Source of the DNA: Comamonas sp. SCN 65-56 | Lineage (GTDB): Bacteria; Pseudomonadota; Gammaproteobacteria; Burkholderiales; Burkholderiaceae_C | Assembly: GCF_001724135.1 (NCBI RefSeq) | Contig: NZ_MEDS01000025.1 | Location: 546,098-610,097, forward strand | DNA: 64,000 nucleotides | Direction of reading: 5' to 3' | Part shown: piece after piece, positions 57,440-64,000 of the stretch | How positions within the stretch are numbered: the stretch's first letter is position 1 | Layout of the letters: each line of letters begins with the position of its first letter | Translations under genes and position numbers: made by a program | The notes under the pieces: generated by a model | What the model saw: only the letters and a program-made list of their open reading frames with translations | The model's database searches: none | Told to the model about the DNA's origin: nothing

Positions 57440-59216
57440 AACGCTTTCCCCTTCTTCCCGGCGCGCTGCTTGCAGCCAGCCTCCTCTGGCTGAATCTGCC
57501 TGCACAGGCCGCGCCACCCGCACTCACCGACGTGCAAGACACTGCGCCCGCGCTGCTCGCGCAGATCGGCCTGGACAAGCCCGATTGCAACGCACCCCAA
57601 GCGGCTTTTGATGCCACCGGCCAAACCCTGGCCATTGAAGTCAACTGCGAAGCCGCAGGCCGGGGGCGGCGCGTGTGGCTGCTCGGCCGTGGCGAGCACG
57701 CAGTCGCGGCCACGCCCGAGCTGGACGCCAGCGACCCGAATGCAGAAGCCGTGTTCAGCTCCGGCACCGATTTGCTCTGGGTGGCCGACACGCTTTACGT
57801 GTTCACCACCGAGCAAGGCAGGAAAAAGCAAGCCGATATCGACCCCGCCTGGGAGCCGCGCCACTACGCGGCCACGCTGGCCACGGGGCCGCGATCGATC
57901 AAGGCGCTGGCCCCCGACATTCGGGCACCCAGGTGCCGCAGCACTGGCCGGACGACAACGCCGCCTGGGCTGCCGACTACACCATCCCCGACCGTGACTA
58001 CGCCGACGAAATCCACGCCAACGCGCGCCACATCGTCTGGTGGCAAAACCGCGGCCATGGCGACATTGCGCTGATGACCGCCACGCGCCAAGGCAAGCCG
58101 CGCGTGCTGGTTGCGGGCAACTGGGAACTGGCGGGAGCCGTGTTTGACTACGCGGCCTCGCGCATGATCTACGCGAGCTTTGACGGCCTCATCATGCACC
58201 CGCTGGAAGGGGGCGAACCCCAGCCCATAGCCGGTACGAAAGACGGCGATCAGGCCATGCCCTTCGACGCTGCCAGCCGCTGGCTCGTGGTCCGTCGCGT
58301 TCTGGGCGGGTGCGACCGTGCCACGGCCAAGATCCCCGACAAATACATTTGCCTGATGCAACTGCCCGCAGTGGCGGACGACCCTCCCGCACCTTCTCCC
58401 GCCCAAGTGTCGGCCCAACCGAGCTTTGACTGCGCCAAGGCACGCGGCATCACCGAACAACTGCTGTGCGCGCGCGTGCCGTTGGCTGCGCTCGACGTGG
58501 AGCTTGCCGGGCTGTACCGCCAGGCGCTGGAGCGCAGCGCCAACCCCGGCGCGCTGAAAAAGCAGCAGCTTGACTGGCTGCGCCAGCGCGACCAGGACTG
58601 CACCGCAGGCCGAACGCTGATGCAAGCACGCGCGGAGCTGGCCGTGGACACCTGCCTGCGCGAGCGCTACGGCGCGCGCATCCGCCTGCTGCGCGGTCAG
58701 GTGGCGCCCGACATCCACCTCACGCAGTTGCAAGGCCGCAGCGCCCATGCCGCCACACCCGACGACGCCCTGCCGCCGCGCTTCGGCACCCCGCAAGCCT
58801 ATGCCGCCGTTCAGGCGCTGGGCGACGAAGGCCTGATCGCGGGCACCGCGCTGCAACTGGGCAAGCACCTCGTCTGGCTCAGCGACCAGGGCCGGGGCAA
58901 CGTCATCTTGCGCGCCCACTTGCAGGGCACGCCCGGCACGCTCGATGTGCAGCGCGGCAGTTGGGAGCTGGTGCACCTGCTGCACGACGAGGGCCACCTG
59001 ATCTACCCGAGCGATGACGGGCTGATGCTCCTCGATCTGGCCAGTGGTCGCGCGCACCGCATTCGCCAGACCGCGATGGCCGATCTGCCTCTGACCTGGA
59101 ACCCGGCCACCCGGCTGCTGACCTGGAGCAGCCCGCGCCTGTGCGGCATTACCGAAGGCGGCAACCAGCTGGGCCCGCAGCAGTGCAGCGCAGTGCTCGA
59201 CATGCCGCGCCGCTGA
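57436..59216 (+). pseudogene. LprI-domain (DUF1311-like) exported protein, frameshifted
   Basis: The first frame starts at 57436 with a signal peptide (MKRFPLLPGALLAASLLWLN...AQA) and stays coding to about 57925 (SIKALAPDI). Coding then continues in another frame (GTQVPQHWPDDNAAWAADY) to 59216. One missing base near 57925 would join them into a protein of about 593 residues. Residues around 58430-58680 form an LprI/DUF1311-like domain (FDCAKARGITEQLLC, LKKQQLDWLRQRDQDC). A beta-propeller-like remainder is possible. Either a real frameshift or a sequencing error. It overlaps the upstream lipoprotein gene by 4 bases. Confidence 0.75.
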
Positions 59217-59238
59217 GCATTGACAAGGAAAGGACGAG

Positions 59239-59976
59239 ATGGGCGACAGCAACCTCTTTGAATGGCTCAGCCTCATCGGCCTGGTGATGCCAGTGCTGAT
59301 CTGGCTCGTCATCGCGCTGGTGATGCGGCGCGTGTTCGGTCGCGTATTCGGCTTTTCGGGTTTGCGCACCGGTGGCTCGCTGCTCGGCAACTTGTTTCCG
59401 AAATGGCGCTGGGTGATGCGCGCGGGCCTGAGCCTGTTTGCCGGGCTGATGATCGCCACCGCCGTCGGCGCGGTGTTCCCGCCCGTCGTCCTGCCCGCCG
59501 CATCGCTGATTTGCGACGGCAGCGTCGAGCTGCAATCGCAAAGCTATTCATACAAACCCGGCCAGCGCGGCGTGAGTCATCTGATTTCCTGCACCCGGGC
59601 TGATGGCAGCCGTGAGTCCATCACGCTGGCCACCATGGGCGTGGCCTGGCTACTGTATTCGGCCCTCATCTTCGTGCCGCTTTCGCTGTGGCACCTGCTC
59701 AGCGGCGCCATCGCGCGCAAGGGCGACGGCGCGCAGGATTTCAGCCTGCCGGGCGCAGGCACTCCACCGGCCGCACCCTTCAGCCCCATGTTCACCGGTT
59801 CGCCATCCACCGGCGCCCGCGAACCCGGCGTCTTCACCACCACGCGCACGACGGTCTCCGTCGATGATGCGGTGAAACTGCAAGGCTTGGCAGACCTGAG
59901 CGATGTGCTGCGCCAGACCCTGGGCGGCAAAATGGCCGGCATGGTGGGCGTGGCGCTGGAGCAGGCGAAAAAGTAA
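59239..59976 (+). CDS. Membrane protein of unknown function, probably truncated before a SHOCT domain
   Basis: A 245-residue protein with transmembrane helices near the N-terminus (LSLIGLVMPVLIWLVIALVM), around residue 60 (AGLSLFAGLMIATAVGAVF) and around residue 135 (ATMGVAWLLYSALIFVPLSL), then a Pro/Gly-rich cytoplasmic tail. It stops at a TAA (59974-59976), but the same frame continues as coding sequence for another 55 codons ending in a SHOCT-like helix pair. The native protein was probably about 300 residues. The ATG follows AAGGAAAGGACGAG. Confidence 0.7.
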   Translation: MGDSNLFEWLSLIGLVMPVLIWLVIALVMRRVFGRVFGFSGLRTGGSLLGNLFPKWRWVMRAGLSLFAGLMIATAVGAVFPPVVLPAASLICDGSVELQSQSYSYKPGQRGVSHLISCTRADGSRESITLATMGVAWLLYSALIFVPLSLWHLLSGAIARKGDGAQDFSLPGAGTPPAAPFSPMFTGSPSTGAREPGVFTTTRTTVSVDDAVKLQGLADLSDVLRQTLGGKMAGMVGVALEQAKK

Positions 59977-60144
59977 CCACGCAACGGCAAGCCGATCGTG
60001 ATCGACGGCGGCACGCACATCATCACGGGCGGCGCGCCGGATGCCGCCAGCCGCCTGCGGGCACTGCAAGCGCTGCGCGATCAGGGCCTCATCAGCAGTG
60101 CCGAATACGAAGCCAAGCGCGCGACCATTTTGAACGAACTGTAG
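59977..60144 (+). pseudogene. SHOCT-domain C-terminal segment cut off by an in-frame TAA
   Basis: It is in the same frame as the upstream membrane-protein gene. After the TAA the codons read PRNGKPIVIDGG and end RALQALRDQGLISSAEYEAK...ILNEL before TAG. The LxxLxxLxxxGLISxxEYExKRxxIL pattern is the SHOCT (short C-terminal) domain. A GTG within the segment could start a separate short protein, but there is no ribosome-binding site. Confidence 0.65.
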
Positions 60145-60189
60145 AGCAGGGAAGACAACGTGTCCCGTGCAAACCATGAGAAAACCACC

Positions 60190-61020
60190 ATGCATCCACC
60201 CCGCCGCACCGCCTTGCGCGCCCTTGTGCTGCTGTGCACTTTGGGCACTGCCGCAGTCTCTTCGGCTCAGGCCCCTGCCATGAAAATCACCGCCATCGCC
60301 GCCGGCGGCATGCACAGCATGCTGATCACCGAAAGCGGAGAACTCTGGGCCATGGGCCACGACTCCTACGGCCAGCTTTGCGATGGCGACACCACAGCCA
60401 AACGCACGCCGGTCAAGGTGATGGCCGACGTGCAGGCCGTGGCACTGGGCGGCTCGCACAGCCTCATCCTCAAGCGCGACGGCGGCCTATGGAGCGTGGG
60501 CCAGAACCGCAACGGCCAGCTCGGCACGGGGGACAGAAACGACCGCAGCCAGCCGGTGAAGATCATGGACGGCGTCGCGCAAATCAGCGCTGGCGGCGCG
60601 CACAGCCTGGTGCGCAACCAGGATGGCAGCCTCTGGGCCTTCGGCTTTGATGGTGGCGGACAGTTGGGTGATGGCGGCAACACCAACCGCAATGCACCCT
60701 TCCAACTGCGCGAGGGCGGCGTTGCGGCGGTAAGCGCGGGCGAATTGCACAGCCTGCTGCTGGCGCAAGATGACACGGTCTGGGCCTTTGGCTACAACGA
60801 CAGCGGCCGCCTGGGCACGGGCGATGCGCTCGATCAGCACGCGCCCCGGCAGGTGGCCAGCGGCGTCGCGCAGATCGCCGCCGGCGGCTCGCACACGCTG
60901 CTGCTGGGGCATGACGGCAGCGTTCGGGCTGCCGGCAGCAATGGCTCGGGGCAGATCGGTCTGGGCCCAGGCGTGCGCGAAGCCAGAAACTTCACGACGT
61001 TGGTGTTGCCTGGCAAGTGA
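60190..61020 (+). CDS. RCC1-repeat beta-propeller protein, exported
   Basis: A 276-residue protein with a signal peptide (MHPPRRTALRALVLLCTLG...SSAQA) followed by about five RCC1 repeats of about 50 residues. Each has the pattern AAGGMHSMLITESGELWAMG and GxxxxGQLGDG. The number of blades is less than seven, so the propeller may be short or completed by an oligomer. The function of bacterial RCC1 proteins of this type is mostly unknown. A GTG at 60160 is an alternative start, but the ATG gives the better signal. Confidence 0.85.
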   Translation: MHPPRRTALRALVLLCTLGTAAVSSAQAPAMKITAIAAGGMHSMLITESGELWAMGHDSYGQLCDGDTTAKRTPVKVMADVQAVALGGSHSLILKRDGGLWSVGQNRNGQLGTGDRNDRSQPVKIMDGVAQISAGGAHSLVRNQDGSLWAFGFDGGGQLGDGGNTNRNAPFQLREGGVAAVSAGELHSLLLAQDDTVWAFGYNDSGRLGTGDALDQHAPRQVASGVAQIAAGGSHTLLLGHDGSVRAAGSNGSGQIGLGPGVREARNFTTLVLPGK

Positions 61021-61119
61021 GTGCTCGGTCGATGCACAAACCCTGGATAACCAGGCCATAGACGACCAGCGGATGGCGACCAGACATCGCTGGTCACCGT
61101 TCCCGTTGCACTGGCGGGG

Positions 61120-61836
61120 TCACAAACTCAGCGCCCACACCAGCAGCGGAATCAGGACCGCCGTCAAGGCGCCATTGAGCCCCATGCCCAGCCCGGCAAA
61201 GGCCCCTGCCTGCTCGTCGACCTCGAAGGCGCGCGCCGTGCCAATGCCGTGCGCCGTCACCCCCAACGCAAAACCGGTGGCGATAGCGTCCTTGCGCATC
61301 AAGCGGCCCAGCAGCGGCACGCCAAAGGCCGCGCCCAGCACGCCGGTGATCACGACGAACACCACCGTCAGCTCGGCGCTGCCGCCGATCTGATCGGACA
61401 CCCCCATCGCGATCGGCGTGGTGATCGAGCGCGGCAGCAGCGACAGCAGCGTGCGGCCCTCGATCCCCATCACCCAGCACAGCGCCACCGTCAACAAGAT
61501 GCCCGTGAGCGCACCCACCAGCAGCGCCACCGACAGCGGCAGCAGGCTGCGCCTGAGCACCGGCAGTTGCTGCATCAAAGGCACCGCCAGTGCCACCGTG
61601 GCCGGCCCCAGCAGAAAGTGGATGAACTGCGCGCCGTCGAAATAGGTCTGGTAGTCGGTGCCCGTCAGCAGCAGCAAGCCGACGATGGCCGCAATCGACA
61701 CCAGCACCGGATTGCACGCAGCCAGGCCGCCCGTGGCCAGGTACAAGCGCCGGGCCAGCCAGTACACCGTGACGGTCACGGCCAGCCACAGCAGCGGCTG
61801 GCTGGCCAGATAGACCCAGATCGCATTCAGCCGCAT
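61120..61836 (-). CDS. LrgB/CidB-family membrane protein
   Basis: A 238-residue polytopic membrane protein of the LrgB family (holin/antiholin-like partner, also linked to pyruvate or glycolate export). It shows FDGAQFIHFLLGPATVALAVP, the LPRSITTPIAMGVSDQIGG segment and GVTAHGIGTARAFE. The stop is at 61120 and the ATG 3 bases after the LrgA-like stop, so the pair is co-translated. Confidence 0.94.
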   Translation of the reverse strand: MRLNAIWVYLASQPLLWLAVTVTVYWLARRLYLATGGLAACNPVLVSIAAIVGLLLLTGTDYQTYFDGAQFIHFLLGPATVALAVPLMQQLPVLRRSLLPLSVALLVGALTGILLTVALCWVMGIEGRTLLSLLPRSITTPIAMGVSDQIGGSAELTVVFVVITGVLGAAFGVPLLGRLMRKDAIATGFALGVTAHGIGTARAFEVDEQAGAFAGLGMGLNGALTAVLIPLLVWALSL

Positions 61837-61839
61837 GGC

Positions 61840-62199
61840 CTAATTCCCCGCCGCACGCGAGTCGGCACGCGCCAGCAGCCAATGCAGCGTGTACGCCGTC
61901 ACCACCAGCGTCACCGCTGCGCCCAGCACCAAGACCACCGCAATCCGCCCGGTCTGCCCCGCCACCTCGTGCCAATGGGCAATGATGCCGACCCCGGCAG
62001 GCACGAACAGCAGCGAGAGGTTTTCCAGCAGCGTCAGCGCCGTGCCCGACAGCGCCTCGGGCACGCGGCGTCGCCACGCCAGCCAGGCGAAGAGCAGGAA
62101 CATGCCCAGCACCGGCCCCGGCAGAGGCAGGCGCAGGAACTGCACCAGCAAGGTGCCCGCCAGTTGCATCAGCAACAGCGCCGCGATCGCTCCAATCAT
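61840..62199 (-). CDS. LrgA/CidA-family holin-like membrane protein
   Basis: A 119-residue protein with four hydrophobic segments and LrgA family sequence (LLMQLAGTLLVQFLRLPLPGPVLGMFLLF, then FVPAGVGIIAHW). Works with LrgB in membrane permeability or pyruvate/glycolate transport in different bacteria. Its ATG overlaps the end of the upstream HXXEE gene by 4 bases (ATGA). Confidence 0.93.
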   Translation of the reverse strand: MIGAIAALLLMQLAGTLLVQFLRLPLPGPVLGMFLLFAWLAWRRRVPEALSGTALTLLENLSLLFVPAGVGIIAHWHEVAGQTGRIAVVLVLGAAVTLVVTAYTLHWLLARADSRAAGN

Positions 62200-62819
62200 G
62201 ATGAATTGCCCCCGCCCGTCTCGAAAGAAGGGGCAGCCATGCCGAGCTGGGCGCGTCGCATGACTGCCAGTTTGCGCCGTACCAGCACAAGAAGTGCCGC
62301 ATGAATCGCGATCGCAATGACCAGGCCGATGGCGTGGCTCGCCACCGTGCCGGCGCCAGCCTCATCAATCAAATGCAGCACATGAAAGCCCAGCGGCAGA
62401 AACACCGCCACGGCCGTGGCCAGCCCCGGGTTGTAGCGCCTGAAGACGATGGCATGAACCACGTGCATGAAGGCATTCACGAGCGCCAGATACACCGCCA
62501 CCAGCGCCCACCCGAGGCCGAGATGAGCTGCGCCATACAAAGACAGGGCAATGACACCCCAGACGCCCGGCACATTCGTGATGAACACCACCGACGGCGA
62601 CAGGACATCGAACCCCTGGCCGATCGTGGCATTGAAAAACCGCCGAAAGCGGTCGTCATCGTGCTCTTCGTACTGATGAATCATGTACGTCGGCAGCAGA
62701 AAAAAGGCCGCCGCCAATGGCCCCGGCCAGCCCGCCAGCAGAAGCGGCGACAACACCAGCAGCAAGAGCCCGGCGAGCAGCCCGCCATAAACCCAGTACG
62801 AGATCAAGCGCGCAAGCAT
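62196..62819 (-). CDS. HXXEE-domain membrane protein
   Basis: About 207 residues with six to seven hydrophobic helices and the motif HQYEEHDDD near residue 47, the HXXEE signature. Further His residues (HVVHAIVFRRYNP, GFHVLHLIDE) in later helices could form a metal site with it. Its biochemical function is unknown. It is the first gene of an operon with lrgA and lrgB. An ATG at 62843 is an alternative start. Confidence 0.85.
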   Translation of the reverse strand: MLARLISYWVYGGLLAGLLLLVLSPLLLAGWPGPLAAAFFLLPTYMIHQYEEHDDDRFRRFFNATIGQGFDVLSPSVVFITNVPGVWGVIALSLYGAAHLGLGWALVAVYLALVNAFMHVVHAIVFRRYNPGLATAVAVFLPLGFHVLHLIDEAGAGTVASHAIGLVIAIAIHAALLVLVRRKLAVMRRAQLGMAAPSFETGGGNSS

Positions 62820-62886
62820 GGCCGGATTGTGGCAGCCGATCACCGGAATCTACGACCCAACGAATGCGAGACCCGCAGGTTGAAAA

Positions 62887-63549
62887 TCAGGCCGCGCTGC
62901 GCACCGCCTGCATGAACTCGCCAAGCCGCTCTTCGCTGAGCTGGCCGTCGCTGCGCACGCTGGAGCACAAATCCAGGCCAAAGGGCTGGACTGCCTGGAT
63001 GGCCTCACGGACGTTGGAGGCGCGAATGCCGCCTGCCAGAAAGACGGGGCAATCCACTTGCTGGCAGATTCTTCGGCTGACTTCCCAGTCATGCACTCGC
63101 CCGGTGCCGCCCAGCTCCTTGATCTCCAAGGTCGGGTTGCCGGAATCAAGAAGAAGTGCATCGACAAACCCTGCAACGACCTTGGCTTCTTCCAGCGACT
63201 CTTCACCCATCACATGGATGACCTGAACGAGCTTCACGGAGGGAAGCTGGCGGCGCAGCTTCCGGATCTCGGGGATGGCCACCGAATCAACGAGTTGAAG
63301 CGTTGAAGTCTGGCAGACGGCATGTTGCTGCACGATGGCATCGGCTTCTCGCAGAGACGTCAAAAGAAAGGTCGCCACCGGCGGAGGAACCGAACGGGCG
63401 ATTTCGGCAATGCGTTCGTCCGCAATGACACCTGGCCCGCTGGGCATGTGCGAAACCAGACCCAGCGCGGATGCACCCATCCGGACTGCCAATCGAGCCT
63501 CTTCAACACTGGAAATGCAGCAAATCTTGACGCGCGGTACTGCAAGCAT
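62887..63549 (-). CDS. Phosphoribosylanthranilate isomerase-like (TrpF-fold) protein
   Basis: A 220-residue (beta/alpha)8 protein with the TrpF start VKICCISSVEEARLAVRMGA, where the catalytic Cys-like position is kept (VKICG in classical TrpF), an Asp-containing LLLDSG strand and FLAGGIRASNVREAI. The usual phosphate loop region is altered (GLDLCSSVRSDGQ instead of DVSSGVE), so it may not be a true tryptophan enzyme. No other trp genes are adjacent. A divergent TrpF-family paralog is the safest call. Confidence 0.8.
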   Translation of the reverse strand: MLAVPRVKICCISSVEEARLAVRMGASALGLVSHMPSGPGVIADERIAEIARSVPPPVATFLLTSLREADAIVQQHAVCQTSTLQLVDSVAIPEIRKLRRQLPSVKLVQVIHVMGEESLEEAKVVAGFVDALLLDSGNPTLEIKELGGTGRVHDWEVSRRICQQVDCPVFLAGGIRASNVREAIQAVQPFGLDLCSSVRSDGQLSEERLGEFMQAVRSAA

Positions 63550-63613
63550 GGGATCTACTCTACGCCTGACGAATGAGCTCAGCCGACGCCAAGCGAACGG
63601 CTGCGACGAGCAG

Positions 63614-63688
63614 TTAGGCGGGGACTACCGTGATTTTTAAGCCGAGGGCATGCGCAACTTTGCTGACAGTGGCAAAGCTCGGATTGCC
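63614..63688 (-). pseudogene. C-terminal remnant of a HigA/XRE-type antitoxin
   Basis: The last about 25 codons (NPSFATVSKVAHALGLKITV...) match the conserved C-terminus of HigA-like helix-turn-helix antitoxins. Upstream the sequence becomes IS110 transposase on the other strand, so the antitoxin is truncated by that element. No toxin partner is visible. Confidence 0.65.
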
Positions 63689-64000
63689 GAGTACGACCGC
63701 CACATCGCCCTCATGGCCCGCCACAGCACGCAGGCGCAACGGTTGATGCACCTGGGCGGCATCGGTCAGACCACCGCCATGGCCATGGCACTCATCAGCA
63801 CCGTGGGCAATGACCGCGACTTCGCCTGCGGGCGCAGCTTTGCCGCCTGGCTGGGCTTGGTGCCCGGGCAATACAGCTCCGGTGGCAAGCAGAGATTGGG
63901 ACGCATCACCAAGGCGGGCGACGCCTACCTGCGCAGCCTGCTGGTGCTGGGCGCCAGAGCGGTGCTGGCCGCCGCCATGAAGAGCGACAAGCTCAAGCAA
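63683..64000 (+). mobile_element. Truncated IS110-family transposase (C-terminal part, continues past the window)
   Basis: 106 codons in one frame read IAEYDRHIALMARH, LMHLGGIGQTTAMAMALIS, SFAAWLGLVPGQYSSGGKQR and RITKAGDAYLRSLLVLGARA. This is the Transposase_20 (C-terminal, Ser-containing) domain of IS110-family enzymes. The N-terminal DEDD nuclease domain is missing, and no start codon precedes it. The left boundary is ambiguous by a few bases because the antitoxin remnant is read from the opposite strand. Confidence 0.85.

Noticed and set aside
63600..63625. GTTAGGC resembling part of an integron attC site
   Set aside because: No matching RYYYAAC arm or attC fold is visible on the other side, so it is probably chance.

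Overview
The window is GC-rich proteobacterial chromosome. Protein families, gene order and repeats point to a betaproteobacterium of the Burkholderiales, most likely Comamonadaceae; this placement is inference from recalled family features, with no database search. Gene density is high. Many neighbouring genes overlap by ATGA/GTGA/TGATG, so most blocks read as operons.

Layout. (1) 1-3876: envelope and housekeeping operon lptD (3' part) - surA - rsmA. (2) 3888-5141: a palindromic intergenic element, a gene remnant, and a secreted RNase Sa/barnase-type ribonuclease overlapping its barstar-type inhibitor. (3) 5316-7984: maeB (malic enzyme with a phosphotransacetylase-like domain) and a divergent small ferredoxin. 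(4) 8205-17487: a selenium-dependent formate dehydrogenase locus. fdnG has an in-frame UGA (Sec) at 8790 followed by a SECIS-like hairpin; fdnH, fdnI, fdhE, selA and selB follow. Two related MITE-like elements in inverted orientation (12858-13089 and 17488-17721) bracket fdhE-selA-selB. (5) 17759-37033: a large catabolic cluster. It holds an AhpD-like protein, two paralogous AraC regulators, a metal-dependent cyclase/hydrolase, a RidA protein, an indolepyruvate-oxidoreductase-like pair, an SDR, a StyA-type flavin monooxygenase with flavin reductase, two CrtI-like oxidoreductases and a complete family-5 ABC importer. The substrate is unknown; an indole-type or other aryl compound is the leading guess. 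(6) 37161-38990: metX-metW with a SAM-II riboswitch and a terminator in front of metX. (7) 39020-47657: a form II CO-dehydrogenase-like molybdenum hydroxylase operon (S-L-M order) with MoxR, VWA, CoxG, XdhC and MocA-type accessory genes, headed by a sigma-54-type promoter. (8) 47847-50779: prmB, a HEPN/MNT toxin-antitoxin pair with a 21-bp tandem operator-like repeat, and a ferredoxin-NADP reductase. (9) 50973-55735: a branched-chain amino-acid-type ABC importer in which both permeases are fused and both ATPases are fused. (10) 55807-61020: poorly characterised envelope or secreted proteins, two of them disrupted (frameshift near 57925, in-frame TAA at 59974). (11) 61120-64000: LrgA/LrgB-type membrane genes, an HXXEE protein, a TrpF-like protein, then a HigA-type antitoxin remnant abutting a truncated IS110 transposase that runs off the end.

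Three disruptions (fdnH N-terminus, the LprI-like gene, the SHOCT gene) look like single-base events and may be either sequencing errors or real decay. A short palindromic repeat occurs inside several coding regions and is often read in the same frame.
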